The notes under the pieces are model-generated. The model ran no database searches. It saw only the letters and a program-made list of their open reading frames with translations, and was not told the DNA's origin. The position numbers were made by a program, and so were the translations under genes. Shown here one piece after another: positions 1 to 8,303 of a stretch of 64,000 nt of DNA. The DNA lies in NCBI GenBank assembly GCA_036226585.1, contig CP108997.1:3906001-3970000 (forward strand). The letters run 5' to 3'. Numbering within the stretch: position 1 is the first letter of the stretch; every line of letters begins with the position of its first letter. This DNA comes from Streptomyces sp. NBC_00708. GTDB taxonomy: Bacteria > Actinomycetota > Actinomycetes > Streptomycetales > Streptomycetaceae.

Positions 1-6
1 CGGAGG

Positions 7-28
7 GCTCAACTCCGCTTGAGGTCAA
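7..28 (-). promoter_or_regulatory. SoxR-type operator at the window edge
   Basis: GCTCAA, six bases, TTGAGG forms the 6-6-6 layout of a SoxR box (CCTCAA-N6-TTGAGG) with one mismatch. On the minus strand it reads TTGACCTCAA, so it contains a TTGACC -35 element. A 19-base spacer would place the -10 at about position 1, firing left out of the window. The regulated gene would therefore lie just outside, divergent from the TetR gene. A second, perfect box is at 32798-32821. Site identity is inferred from pattern only. Confidence 0.45.
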
Positions 29-98
29 GGGCGTACGCTTCGGACTCATGAGCGCAGAGAAGGCCAGGTCGGACGGGTCGGCGGAGGGGCATGCGCCG

Positions 99-704
99 AT
101 GAGCCTGCGGGAGCGCAAGAAGCAGCTGACCTATCAGGCGGTCTCGGACGCGGCGATCGCCCTGTTCCTCCGGCGCGGCTTCGACAAGGTGTCCGTGGCG
201 GAGGTCGCCGCGGCGGCCGACATCTCCAAGCCGACGCTCTTCCGGTACTTCCCGGCGAAGGAGGACCTGGCTCTGCACCGGTTCGCCGACCACGAGGACG
301 AGGCCGCGCGGGTGGTCGCCGCCCGCCCGTCCGGCACGTCCCCGCTGGCCGCGCTCCGGGCCCACTTCCTGGACGGCCTGGAGCGCCGCGATCCGATCAC
401 CGGCCTGTGCGACGCGCCGGAGGTGCTGGCGTACCACGCGCTCCTCTACGGCACCCCCGCCCTGGTGGCCCGCCTCCACGCCTACCTGCGCCGCTCGGAG
501 GACGCCCTCGCCCGCGCCCTCGGCGGCCGAGTCCCGGACCGCCTGGCGGCCGGCCAGATCATCGCGGTCCAGCGCATCCTGGCCTCGGAGAACTGGCGCC
601 GCATCAGCGAGGGCGCGACGGCGGACGGACTGTACGGGGAGGCGGTCGAGGCGGCGGAGGGCGGGTTCGCGCAGCTGGGATCGGGGCTGGAGGGCTCGCT
701 CTAG
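99..704 (+). CDS. TetR/AcrR family transcriptional regulator
   Basis: A 201-residue one-component regulator. The N-terminal TetR helix-turn-helix spans about residues 10-56, with the typical recognition segment DISKPTLFRYFPAKEDL. The rest is the helical ligand and dimerisation domain, which has no diagnostic motif. An in-frame ATG at position 48 would add 17 residues, but the ATG at 99 is preceded by GGAGGGG at good spacing, so I prefer 99. The likely partner is the divergent gene left of the window, whose upstream region carries a SoxR-like box at 7-28. Ligand and target are unknown. Confidence 0.85.
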   Translation: MSLRERKKQLTYQAVSDAAIALFLRRGFDKVSVAEVAAAADISKPTLFRYFPAKEDLALHRFADHEDEAARVVAARPSGTSPLAALRAHFLDGLERRDPITGLCDAPEVLAYHALLYGTPALVARLHAYLRRSEDALARALGGRVPDRLAAGQIIAVQRILASENWRRISEGATADGLYGEAVEAAEGGFAQLGSGLEGSL

Positions 705-721
705 GGCGTGCGCGGCAGCGG

Positions 722-1042
722 TCAGCCCCTGCGCCACCACCGTCGGAACGTCTTGCCGGGGCCACGCCGCTCCTGGGCGCGCGGCGCGCGGGGCAGGTCG
801 TACGGCGAGCGCCACGGGTCGTCGGGCGCGGCCATCGGGGCCTGCCGGTCGGCCTGCGCCCGGATCTCGTGGTACGACGCGTGCGACGTCACCCGGAATG
901 CCTCGTCGTACGAGGCCATCGCGGCCTGCAGCGCCGACCCGGCGAGCCCGCGCCGCCGGGCCCGTACGGCCACCCAGCCGAGGAAGCCCATGACCGCCGC
1001 GAGGGCGCCGACGCAGACGAGGAGCGGCAGGAACGGACCCAT
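722..1042 (-). CDS. small single-pass membrane protein, unknown function
   Basis: A 106-residue protein starting MGPFLPLLVC. Residues 3-24 form one hydrophobic segment, followed by an RARRRG positive stretch. This suggests an N-out anchor with a cytoplasmic tail rich in Arg, Pro and Trp and ending WWRRG. I recognise no family. It lies 10 nt downstream of the HTH gene (1053-1679, same strand), so the two are probably co-transcribed. A longer in-frame ORF exists upstream but would run through the HTH gene, so the ATG at 1042 is the sensible start. Confidence 0.6.
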   Translation of the reverse strand: MGPFLPLLVCVGALAAVMGFLGWVAVRARRRGLAGSALQAAMASYDEAFRVTSHASYHEIRAQADRQAPMAAPDDPWRSPYDLPRAPRAQERRGPGKTFRRWWRRG

Positions 1043-1052
1043 GCCGACGAGC

Positions 1053-1679
1053 CTACGGCGTGGCGCTCCGGCCGTCTTCGCCCCGGAGCCGGTCGAGTTG
1101 GAGGTGGCGGGCGAGGGTGCGGCGCACGGAGGCCGAGCCGGGCGGGGTGCCGGTGGACCGTGACGGGACGTCGAGCGCGCGGCTGATCTCGTCGTACGCG
1201 GCCCGGTGCGCGGCCAGTTCGTCCCCGTACCGCCGCAGGTCCTCCTCGACGAGACGGCGCAGCGCATCGGTGTTCTCGGGCGTGAAACGCTTCCGGCCGC
1301 GCGCGAGGGCGTCGACGGCGGGGGCGCAGCGGGCGGCGCCCGCGTACGTCTCCGCGATGTCCCTGGCCACGCCCCACAGCCGCCCCTCCAGCCAGGGAAG
1401 GTCGCCCTGTCCGAGCGAGACGTCCATGGGCTGCGGCGGTCCGGCGTCGCGGTGCTTGATCACCTGCTTGGAGACGGCGGGCTGGCTCATGCCGGTGAGC
1501 CGGGCGATGCGTTCCTGTGTCCAGCCGAGATCGGTGAACACCTTGATCATTTCGGTGCGCAGCCGGCGCATCTCCTCGCCCGCGCGGATGACCTCGTTCA
1601 TCCCGGCGAGCATGCGCGCGGCCTGTTCCTCGGTCAGTGCGGTACCGCTGCTGCCGCTGTGCTTCTGTTCGCCTGCCAC
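1053..1679 (-). CDS. helix-turn-helix DNA-binding protein (sigma-like HTH)
   Basis: A 208-residue probable DNA-binding protein. After a short helical N-terminus with a Met/Arg/Glu-rich stretch, residues about 50-77 form a sigma-70 region 4-like or homeodomain-like HTH (LGWTQERIARLTGMSQPAVS). The remainder is helical and charged with no recognised effector domain. The start is GTG at 1677-1679. There is no Shine-Dalgarno, but TATATA lies about 8 nt upstream, which would fit a leaderless transcript. It is divergent from the hydrolase at 1755, with a repeated 11-mer between them. Confidence 0.7.
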   Translation of the reverse strand: MAGEQKHSGSSGTALTEEQAARMLAGMNEVIRAGEEMRRLRTEMIKVFTDLGWTQERIARLTGMSQPAVSKQVIKHRDAGPPQPMDVSLGQGDLPWLEGRLWGVARDIAETYAGAARCAPAVDALARGRKRFTPENTDALRRLVEEDLRRYGDELAAHRAAYDEISRALDVPSRSTGTPPGSASVRRTLARHLQLDRLRGEDGRSATP

Positions 1680-1733
1680 AACTCAGTTATATACCGGGGC
1701 CCGGTCGTCATAACCAGGTTGTACAACCCAGTT
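1678..1733. promoter_or_regulatory. candidate shared operator between HTH gene and hydrolase
   Basis: The minus strand carries AACTGAGTTGT (1688-1678, overlapping the GTG start of the HTH gene) and AACTGGGTTGT (1733-1723). The second belongs to a perfect 12-bp palindrome, GGTTGTACAACC, at 1717-1728. A TATATA -10-like hexamer lies between them. A repeated motif over a divergent promoter, one copy on the start codon, is typical of autorepression. The binding protein is presumed to be the adjacent HTH protein. Confidence 0.45.
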
Positions 1734-1754
1734 TTGGGGTGCCACTCTGTCTCC

Positions 1755-2609
1755 ATGACGACGCACACCTTCACCACGCCCGACGGCACCCGCCTCGCCT
1801 GCCACCTGTACGGGGACGCCCCCGGCGACCCGGTGATCTGTGTGCCGGGCGGCCCGGCCGGCTCCCGATACCTCGGCGACCTCGGAGGGCTGTCCGCGCA
1901 CCGCCGCCTGGTCGTCCCCGACCTGCGGGGCAACGGTGAATCGGCGGTCCCGGCGGACGTCACCACGTACCGCTGCGACCATCTCGCCGAGGACGTGGAG
2001 GCGCTGCGCCGCCACCTGGACCTCGACCGCATCGACCTGCTGGGCCACTCCGCCGGGGCGAACATCGCGGTGCGGTACGCGGAGCGCCACCCGGACCGGG
2101 TCGGCAGGCTGGCCCTGATCGCCCCGGGCATGCGCGCTGTCGGCATCGACGTCACCGGCGAGCAGCGGAGGGCGCTCGCACTGCTGCGGAGCGGCGAGCC
2201 GTGGTTCCCGGCGGCCTTCCCCGCGCTGGACGCGATCACACGCGGAAACGGCACCGACTGGGCGGCCGTCGAACCGTTCCTCCACGGCCGCTGGGACGAG
2301 TCCGCCCGCCGCTTGCAGGAGCTGGGCCGCCCCGCCAACCCGGAGTCGGTCGCCCTCTTCGGTGCCGAGGGCGCCTTCGACCCCCCGGCGACCCGCAAGG
2401 CCCTCGCCGCCCTGGCCGCCCCCGCACTCCTGCTCGCCGGCGCCCACGACCTGAACAGCCCGCCGGCCGCGGTGACCGAGTTCGCCGCCCTGTTCCGGGA
2501 CGCCGCCCTCGTCGTACAGCCGGGCGCGGGGCACTACCCGTGGGCGGACGACGCGAAGGCGTTCACGGCAACGGTGGCGGAGTTCCTGGGCGGGGCGGGC
2601 CTCGTGTAG
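1755..2609 (+). CDS. alpha/beta-fold hydrolase
   Basis: A 284-residue single-domain hydrolase of the proline-iminopeptidase/haloperoxidase-like group, predicted cytoplasmic. The nucleophile elbow GHSAG puts Ser99 as nucleophile. The acid is probably Asp232 (AGAHDLNSP) and the base His260 (GAGHYPW). The HG-type oxyanion region is VPGGPAG near residue 30. Substrate cannot be told from sequence. The ATG at 1755 opens the conserved domain immediately; upstream in-frame sequence belongs to the neighbouring regulator's antisense. Divergent from the HTH gene, so it is the likely target of that regulator. Confidence 0.85.
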   Translation: MTTHTFTTPDGTRLACHLYGDAPGDPVICVPGGPAGSRYLGDLGGLSAHRRLVVPDLRGNGESAVPADVTTYRCDHLAEDVEALRRHLDLDRIDLLGHSAGANIAVRYAERHPDRVGRLALIAPGMRAVGIDVTGEQRRALALLRSGEPWFPAAFPALDAITRGNGTDWAAVEPFLHGRWDESARRLQELGRPANPESVALFGAEGAFDPPATRKALAALAAPALLLAGAHDLNSPPAAVTEFAALFRDAALVVQPGAGHYPWADDAKAFTATVAEFLGGAGLV

Positions 2610-2630
2610 CTCCGCCGAGTGGCGGGGAAC

Positions 2631-2658
2631 ACTTTTGCAAGCGGATGCTTGCAAAAGT
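2631..2658. promoter_or_regulatory. perfect 12-bp inverted repeat, probable XRE operator
   Basis: ACTTTTGCAAGC and its exact reverse complement GCTTGCAAAAGT flank a GGAT spacer, with another half-site-like TAGCAAG just after (2659-2665). It is AT-rich for this genome and sits 27 nt before the ATG of the XRE-family gene at 2685. It lacks a following T-run and a GC stem, so an operator is more likely than a terminator for the hydrolase. Confidence 0.55.
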
Positions 2659-2684
2659 TAGCAAGGGGGTGCAGCATCGAACGT

Positions 2685-3116
2685 ATGGCCTCACTCAACG
2701 TCGGCAATCTCGGCGAGTATCTGCGCGAGCAGCGCCGTACCGCCCAGCTCTCGCTGCGGCAGCTCGCCGACGCCGCCGGGGTGTCCAACCCCTACCTCAG
2801 CCAGATCGAGCGCGGGCTGCGCAAGCCCAGCGCGGAGGTGCTGCAGCAGGTCGCCAAGGCGCTGCGCATCTCGGCCGAGACCCTGTACGTACGGGCCGGG
2901 ATTCTGGACGAGCGGCAGCAGGAGGAGCTGGAGACGCGGGCGGTGATCCTCGCCGATCCGTCGATCAACGAGCGGCAGAAGAGTGTGCTGCTCCAGATCT
3001 ACGCCTCCTTCCGCAAGGAGAACGGCTTGGACGACGAGTCCGGGGCAGGCGAGGGGGACGCGTCCGGCGCGGACGCACCCTTCAATGCCGACGGCAGTGC
3101 TGCCGATACAGCTTGA
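2685..3116 (+). CDS. XRE-family helix-turn-helix regulator
   Basis: A 143-residue protein with an N-terminal Cro/C1 HTH at about residues 10-66: LGEYLREQRR, then SLRQLADAAGVSNPYLSQIE, then a conserved RKPS-EVLQQVAKAL helix. The C-terminal part is acidic and low in complexity (DDESGAGEGDASGAD). Single-domain XRE proteins of this kind often precede the HbhA-like gene in streptomycetes, as here (49-nt gap). An inverted repeat at 2631-2658 sits just upstream and is the obvious candidate autoregulatory site. An upstream in-frame GTG exists, but the ATG at 2685 begins the family domain directly. Confidence 0.85.
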   Translation: MASLNVGNLGEYLREQRRTAQLSLRQLADAAGVSNPYLSQIERGLRKPSAEVLQQVAKALRISAETLYVRAGILDERQQEELETRAVILADPSINERQKSVLLQIYASFRKENGLDDESGAGEGDASGADAPFNADGSAADTA

Positions 3117-3164
3117 GAGTTCCACCACCCTCACACCGTCTGATGATCCGGGAGGACCACAGTC

Positions 3165-3821
3165 ATGGCCATCACCGATGACCTGCGCAAGACCCTCACC
3201 GACCCGACCCCCCTCTACTTCGCCGCCGGCACCGCCGACCTCGCCGTGCGCCAGGCCCGCAAGGTCCCGGCGCTGCTCGAACAGCTGCGGGCCGAGGCGC
3301 CCGAGCGCATCGAGGCCGTGCGCAACACCGACCCCAAGGCCGTGCAGGAGAAGGTCACCGAGCAGGCCCGTGAGGCGCAGGCGACGCTCCAGGCCAAGGT
3401 CACCGAGGTGATCGGGGCGTTCGACACCGACCTGAAGAAGCTCGGCGAGAACGCCCAGGACCTGGCGCTGCGCGGCGTGGGCGTGGCCGCCGAGTACGCG
3501 GTCCGGGCCCGTGAGACGTACGAGAAGGTTGCCGAACGCGGCGAGCGCACCGTGCGGACGTGGCGGGGCGAGACCGCCGACGAGATCGTCGAGATCGCCG
3601 TCGTCGTCGAGCCGCGCAAGGAGTCGGAGCCGGCCACCACGAAGGCGGCCCCGGCCGCGAAGCCCGCTCCCACCACGAAGCCGGCTGCCGCGAAGCCCGC
3701 CGCCACCGCCAAGCCGGCCGTCGCCAAGCCCACCGCGGCGAAGCCGAAGCCCGCTGCCGCCAAGAAGGCGCCCGCGCGCAAGCCCGCCGCGAAGAAGTCC
3801 ACGCCGCCCTCCGCCAAGTAG
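3165..3821 (+). CDS. heparin-binding haemagglutinin-like (HbhA-like) protein
   Basis: A 218-residue protein with two parts. Residues about 1-145 are a long amphipathic, Ala/Glu/Lys-rich helical or coiled-coil region. Residues about 155-218 are a basic Lys-Ala-Pro tail with repeated AKPA/KPAA units. This is the architecture of mycobacterial HbhA and the actinobacterial phasin-like group. In mycobacteria HbhA binds sulphated glycans and affects surface and lipid properties; the role in Streptomyces is unproven. GGAGG at 3151-3155 supports the ATG at 3165. There is no signal peptide. Confidence 0.75.
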   Translation: MAITDDLRKTLTDPTPLYFAAGTADLAVRQARKVPALLEQLRAEAPERIEAVRNTDPKAVQEKVTEQAREAQATLQAKVTEVIGAFDTDLKKLGENAQDLALRGVGVAAEYAVRARETYEKVAERGERTVRTWRGETADEIVEIAVVVEPRKESEPATTKAAPAAKPAPTTKPAAAKPAATAKPAVAKPTAAKPKPAAAKKAPARKPAAKKSTPPSAK

Positions 3822-3935
3822 CCGTGCCGTCCGGCAGGTGTGCCGGGACGGCGGGCGGGCACCATCCGGGTGGCCCGGTCGTTGTCCCGGTACCTTGGCC
3901 GCGAGGCGCTTTCCACTGACTAGGCGGTGCACATC

Positions 3936-4271
3936 ATGTTGCTCGAAGGCTTCAACTCTTTCCTCGGGCTGCTCTACACGGCCATGCTCGTCCTCGCCGT
4001 GATCGCGCTGGTCATGGCCCTGATGGCCCGCGAGGACGCGTACCGCGCCGCGGACAAGCAGAAGAAGTCGTTCTGGCTGATCATTCTCGGCGTCGCGGTG
4101 GCGGTGAACCTCTGGGTGCCCTTCCTCTTCCTCCAGCTCGCCGGGCTGATCGCCAGCATCGTCTTCTTCGTCGACGTGCGGCCCGCCCTCAAGGCCGTCT
4201 CCGGCGGGGGCCGCCGACGCGGCGGCTCCAGCAGCGACGGCCCGTACGGCCCCTACAACGGCGGGCGCTGA
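3936..4271 (+). CDS. DUF2516 family membrane protein
   Basis: A 111-residue integral membrane protein. Two to three hydrophobic segments (about residues 6-29, 44-63 and 64-84) surround a short charged loop, MAREDAYRAADKQKKSFW, which together with the length is characteristic of the actinobacterial DUF2516 family. The C-terminus is a Gly/Ser/Arg-rich cytoplasmic tail. Function unknown. ATG 3936 has AGGCGG at suitable spacing; a GTG at 3927 is too close to it. Its last 19 nt overlap the convergent PP2C gene. Confidence 0.8.
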   Translation: MLLEGFNSFLGLLYTAMLVLAVIALVMALMAREDAYRAADKQKKSFWLIILGVAVAVNLWVPFLFLQLAGLIASIVFFVDVRPALKAVSGGGRRRGGSSSDGPYGPYNGGR

Positions 4272-5590
4272 GCCCCCGCCGGTGACGCCGGGCGCGGGCG
4301 CGGGATGTTGACGCTCCGCCCGCCGCCCGTGGCCCGCGGCCGGGCGGGGTCCTGGTCGCGGTCGAGCAGCAGGACCGCGACGTCGTCGGTCAGCTCGCCG
4401 CCGTTCAGCTCCCGCGCCTGGGTGACCGCGGCCTCCAGCAGGTCCTCGCCGGTAAGCCCCTCGGCCAGCTGCCGGTTGACCATCGCCAGCATGCCGTCCT
4501 GCCCGAGGCGCTGCGTGCCGTCACCGACGCGGCCCTCGATCAGGCCGTCCGTGTACATCATCAGGCTCCAGGCGCCGCCCAGTTCCACCTGCCGGCGAGG
4601 CCACCGCGCACGCGGCAGCAGGCCCAGCGCCGGTCCGCCGTCCTCGTACGGGAGCAGCTGGGCCGCCCGTCCGCGGCGGGCGATCAGCGGCGCGGGGTGG
4701 CCCGCCAGGCACAGGCCCGCGCGGCGGCCGTCCGGGGCGATGTCCACGGTGCAGAGCGTCGCGAAGATCTCCTCGCTCTCCCGCTCGTGCTCCAGGACCT
4801 GCTGGAGCGTGGACAGCAACTCGTCGCCGCACAGCCCGGCCAGCGTCAACGCGCGCCACGCTATGCGCAGTTCCACGCCGAGAGCCGCCTCGTCCGGGCC
4901 ATGGCCGCAGACGTCGCCGATCATCGCGTGCACCGTGCCGTCCGGGGTGCGGACCGTGTCGTAGAAGTCCCCGCCGAGCAGGGCCCGGCTGCGGCCCGGC
5001 CGGTATCGCGCCGCGAAGCGCAGGTCGGAGCCGTCGAGGAGCGGGGTGGGGAGCAGTCCGCGTTCCAGCCGGGCGTTCTCCTGGGCGCGCAGCCGGGACT
5101 CGGTGAGCTGGCGCTGTGCGACGTCGGCGCGTTTGCGTTCGACGGCGTAGCGGATGGCCCGGCTGAGCAGCCTGCTGTCCAGCTCGCCCCGGAACAGGTG
5201 GTCCTGCGCGCCCACCCGGACCGCCTCGGCGGCCAGTTCGGCGTCGTCCTCGGCGGTGAGGGCGAGCACGGCGTGCCGGGGCGCGATCCGCAGGACGTGC
5301 TTCAGCGTGGCGAGCGCGTCCTCCTCACCCTCCCGGTCGCCGCGCGTCTCGGCCCCGGCCGGCAGGGCCAGGTCGAGCAGGATGCAGTCCACGTCGTCGG
5401 TGAGGAGCCGGCCCGCCTCGGTGAGGTTGCGGGCGGCACGGATACGGACCCGGGCACCGGCCGCGGCGGAGAGCTCCGGGGCGGTGAGGGTGCCCGCTGG
5501 GTCGTCCTCGATCACCAGGAGTGTGAGGCCGGCGCCGGAGCTGTTCTCCGCGGCGGGCGCGGAGCACGGCTGCGGTTCGGGTACGGGCAT
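4253..5590 (-). CDS. response-regulator receiver/PP2C (SpoIIE-type) phosphatase
   Basis: A 445-residue two-domain signalling protein. Residues about 20-150 form a receiver domain (VIEDDPAG acidic pocket; probable phosphoacceptor Asp in CILLDLALP). A short coiled linker follows (about 155-185). Residues about 190-420 form an RsbU/SpoIIE-type Ser/Thr phosphatase with LLGGDFYD, GDVCGHGPDEAAL, TDGLIE and DDVAVLLL metal-binding motifs. In related systems such phosphatases act on anti-sigma-factor antagonists; the partner is not in this window. I take the ATG at 5590; the frame stays open much further upstream because of GC bias. Overlaps the DUF2516 gene tail-to-tail by 19 nt. Confidence 0.85.
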   Translation of the reverse strand: MPVPEPQPCSAPAAENSSGAGLTLLVIEDDPAGTLTAPELSAAAGARVRIRAARNLTEAGRLLTDDVDCILLDLALPAGAETRGDREGEEDALATLKHVLRIAPRHAVLALTAEDDAELAAEAVRVGAQDHLFRGELDSRLLSRAIRYAVERKRADVAQRQLTESRLRAQENARLERGLLPTPLLDGSDLRFAARYRPGRSRALLGGDFYDTVRTPDGTVHAMIGDVCGHGPDEAALGVELRIAWRALTLAGLCGDELLSTLQQVLEHERESEEIFATLCTVDIAPDGRRAGLCLAGHPAPLIARRGRAAQLLPYEDGGPALGLLPRARWPRRQVELGGAWSLMMYTDGLIEGRVGDGTQRLGQDGMLAMVNRQLAEGLTGEDLLEAAVTQARELNGGELTDDVAVLLLDRDQDPARPRATGGGRSVNIPRPRPASPAGAQRPPL

Positions 5591-6164
5591 CGGTTCGGGT
5601 TTCCTTCCCTCCCCCCGAGGGCGCGGCGGAACGACGATCGACGACCCGCCAGACGGGGACCATAGCGGTCCGGGCCGCGCGAACGGAATGGCGACTCGCA
5701 CACGGCCTCCGGCATATGCACCGCCATAAGCCGCGTCCCGCCACGGATCAGACGCGGTGGGCCGCTCCGCGGCCCCCTCTGCCGGCATGACAAAGGTCAC
5801 GCCGCCCGGAGGGGCCGCAGTGGCCCGCCTCACGCGGGGGCGGCTGCGCCGCCGGGGCGCACCGAGGGGGCCCGGCGCCGACCAGGGCCCCGGGGCACCC
5901 GCGCATGGAGCGCCCGCCGCACGGGCGCCCGCTGCACGGGCGCCCGCGCCACCGCACCCAGGCACCGGGGCACCCCGCGCATGGAGCGCCCGTCGCACGG
6001 GCGCCCGCGCACCGAGCGCCCAGGCACCGGCGCGCCGCGCCACCGCACCCAGGCACCGGCGCGCCCGCCCCCGCCGGCCCCCGCGCACGGAGCACCCCGG
6101 GACGGTCCCGGCGCCCCCGCCCCACCACGTACACGCAGGTCTCGCCCCGCCGTCCGCCCGAGGA
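5591..6164. other. 574-bp intergenic region with degenerate tandem repeats
   Basis: No convincing gene. From about 5895 to 6100 it holds irregular repeats built of GGGCGCCCG palindromes and blocks such as GCGCATGGAGCGCCCG (5901 and 5977) and CCACCGCACCCAGGCACCGG (5949 and 6040). Several frames are open on both strands, but the translations are low-complexity Pro/Arg/Gly. It lies downstream of the NlpC gene and upstream of the PP2C gene, both on the minus strand, so it is probably the leader of the latter. Confidence 0.6.
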
Positions 6165-7235
6165 CTACGCGTCGGGGCGGACCACGCCGAGTATCTGCAT
6201 CGTGCCCGCGCCCGCCAGGGTGACGTCTCGGCCGGGGCGCGGGGCGTGCACGATCTGGCCGTCGCCCACGTACATGCCGACGTGTGTGGCATCGCCGTGG
6301 TAGATGATCAGGTCGCCGGGGCGCATGTCCTGGATGGCGATGTGCGGCAGCAGCCGCCACTGTTCCTGCGAGGTGCGCGGGATCGGGCGGCCCGCGGCCG
6401 CCCACGCCTGGGACGTCAGCCCGGAGCAGTCGTACGACTTGGGGCCCTCCGCGCCCCACACGTACGGCTTGCCGATCTGCGCCGTCGCGAAGGCCACCGC
6501 CTTCTTGCCGAGCGGGCTTGCCTCGCGGTTGATCTCCTTCAGCGCTCCGGAGCCGAGCCAGGAGGTCTGCGCCTGGCGCGCCGCCTCCTGCTCCATCTTG
6601 AGGAGCCGGGCGCGCTCCTCCTTCTCCAGCTGCGACTCCAGCTTCTTCGCCGCCGCTATCTGCGCGTTGATCTTCTTCTTGGCCTTGGCCTGCTTGACCC
6701 GGCCGGCTTCGAGCTTGGTCCAGTTGGTGCTGGCGTCCTTGGTGTAGGTCTCCAAGTCCTGCTGGGTCCTGGTCAGTTCACCCAGAAGCCCCTTGGTGGC
6801 CTGCTGGCCCTGGCGCGCGCGGCTGATCCCGTCGAGGAAGAGCTGCGGGTCACCGCTGAGCATGAGCCGCGCGCCCGGCGGCAGTCCGGCGTTGCGGTAC
6901 TCCTCACGGGCCTGGGCGCCCGCCCGGCTCTTGAGGCCGGCGATCTTCGCCTGGCCCTCGGCTATGGCCTGCGCCAGCCTGACGATCTCGCCCGACTGCT
7001 TCTTGGTCTTTTCCTCGGCGAGGTTGTACGCGTCCGTGGCGGCGCCCGCCTCGAGGTACAGCTCGTCGATCTCCGCGCGCACCTCTTCGAGGCTCTTCTT
7101 CCCGGGCTCCGCCGGTGCGGTCGGCCCGCCCGGCCCCGTTGGTGTCGGTGCGGCGAACGCCTGGACCGGCGCGGCGACGACCGCCAGCGCGCAGACCAGA
7201 GTGATCGCGGCGGCGGCACAGTGACGTCGGTACAC
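6165..7235 (-). CDS. secreted C40-family NlpC/P60 peptidoglycan hydrolase
   Basis: A 356-residue exported cell-wall hydrolase. Signal peptide about residues 1-29. Residues about 47-215 form a long coiled coil, as in RipA/CwlO-type hydrolases. An NlpC/P60 domain fills about 235-356 with Cys270 (YDCSGL), His318 (THVGMYVGDG) and a third polar residue at His330 (VHAPRPG). Such enzymes cleave D-Glu-mDAP bonds in stem peptides; the coiled coil usually controls activity. The start is GTG at 7233-7235, preceded by GGAGG at ideal spacing; an ATG further upstream has none. The leader repeats GGAACTGCTCG twice. Confidence 0.88.
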   Translation of the reverse strand: MYRRHCAAAAITLVCALAVVAAPVQAFAAPTPTGPGGPTAPAEPGKKSLEEVRAEIDELYLEAGAATDAYNLAEEKTKKQSGEIVRLAQAIAEGQAKIAGLKSRAGAQAREEYRNAGLPPGARLMLSGDPQLFLDGISRARQGQQATKGLLGELTRTQQDLETYTKDASTNWTKLEAGRVKQAKAKKKINAQIAAAKKLESQLEKEERARLLKMEQEAARQAQTSWLGSGALKEINREASPLGKKAVAFATAQIGKPYVWGAEGPKSYDCSGLTSQAWAAAGRPIPRTSQEQWRLLPHIAIQDMRPGDLIIYHGDATHVGMYVGDGQIVHAPRPGRDVTLAGAGTMQILGVVRPDA

Positions 7236-7523
7236 GAGCTCCCCCTCCGAGCAGTTCCTCACTGTTCGAGCAGTTCCCAACAAACTGATTAACCGTCAGT
7301 AACATGTGGTCTCGACGAGATCGTGCCATGCCGTACCGAAAAGCAACAGAGGCATACACATCCCGGCCCGGGGGCGCCACTTCGCTCTTCCGTCACTCCC
7401 CGCCAACCCCACCCCATCGGTGCCCCACTGACTCCGACGAACGATGACCACCCACCGTTCCCCCCGCACGGGTGAATCCTGGCGCGACGAGGGCGCACCG
7501 CCGCGACGGGCGAACGCGCCCCC

Positions 7524-8303
7524 TCACCACCCGCCGGGCTCCAGCGCCCCCCACTCCACCGTGACTTCGCCCTGGCGCCACCGGCGTACGCCGTCCGTCA
7601 GCGGCCAGTCGCCGGAGAGCGCCCGGACCGCCGTGATCCAGCGCTGCCGGGCCCCCAGCGACGCGTACGGCGCCGCCGCCGCCCACGCCCGGTCGAAGTC
7701 GCGGAGGAACGCGTACACGCGCTCGCCCGGCACATTGCGGTGGATCAGCGCCTTCGGCAGCCGCTCGGCGAGATCGGACGGCCGGTCCAGCGAGCCGAGC
7801 CGGGTCGCGAAGGTCACCGTGCGCGGCCCCTCGGGCCCCAGCGCCACCCATACGTGCCGGCGCCCGATCTCGTCGCAGGTGCCCTCCACCAGCAGCCCGT
7901 CCGGCGCGAGCCGGTCGCACAGCCGCTGCCAGACGGCGGTCACCTCGCCCTCGTCGTACTGGCGCAGCACATTCGCCGCCCGGATCAGCGCGGGCCGCTC
8001 CGGCAGCGGGATCTCGAAGCCGCCGTGCCGGAAGGTGAGGCCCTCGCGCGCGTACGGCTGCGCGGCGGCCACCCGTTCCGGGGAGATCTCGATGCCGACC
8101 ACCGCCGTGCGCGGCTCGGCGGTGCGCAGGCGCTCCAGCAGTTCGACAGCGGTCCAGGGCGCCGCCCCGTAACCGAGGTCGACGGCGACGGGGGAGTCGG
8201 CGCGGCGCAGGGCGGGGCCGTGCGTGGCGGCGATCCAGCGGTCCATGCGGCGCAGCCGGTTCGGGTTGGTGGTCCCGCGGGTCGCGGTGCCGATCGGGCG
8301 CAT
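7524..8303 (-). CDS. class I SAM-dependent methyltransferase-like protein
   Basis: A 259-residue protein with a Rossmann-type methyltransferase core. Motif I is VDLGYGAAPWTAVEL (about residues 41-55), followed by an acidic end of strand 2 (VVGIEISPERV) and later strands IRAANVLRQYDE. Substrate unknown. It is a conserved actinobacterial neighbour of mshA, on the opposite strand. The ATG at 8303 is chosen because the preceding in-frame sequence overlaps the divergent mshA leader. No operon partner on this strand. Confidence 0.75.
   Translation of the reverse strand: MRPIGTATRGTTNPNRLRRMDRWIAATHGPALRRADSPVAVDLGYGAAPWTAVELLERLRTAEPRTAVVGIEISPERVAAAQPYAREGLTFRHGGFEIPLPERPALIRAANVLRQYDEGEVTAVWQRLCDRLAPDGLLVEGTCDEIGRRHVWVALGPEGPRTVTFATRLGSLDRPSDLAERLPKALIHRNVPGERVYAFLRDFDRAWAAAAPYASLGARQRWITAVRALSGDWPLTDGVRRWRQGEVTVEWGALEPGGW

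Noticed and set aside
4253..6292. 678-residue extended version of the PP2C protein
   Set aside because: The extra N-terminal part translates repeat DNA into Pro/Arg/Gly low-complexity sequence; the receiver domain starts after 5590.
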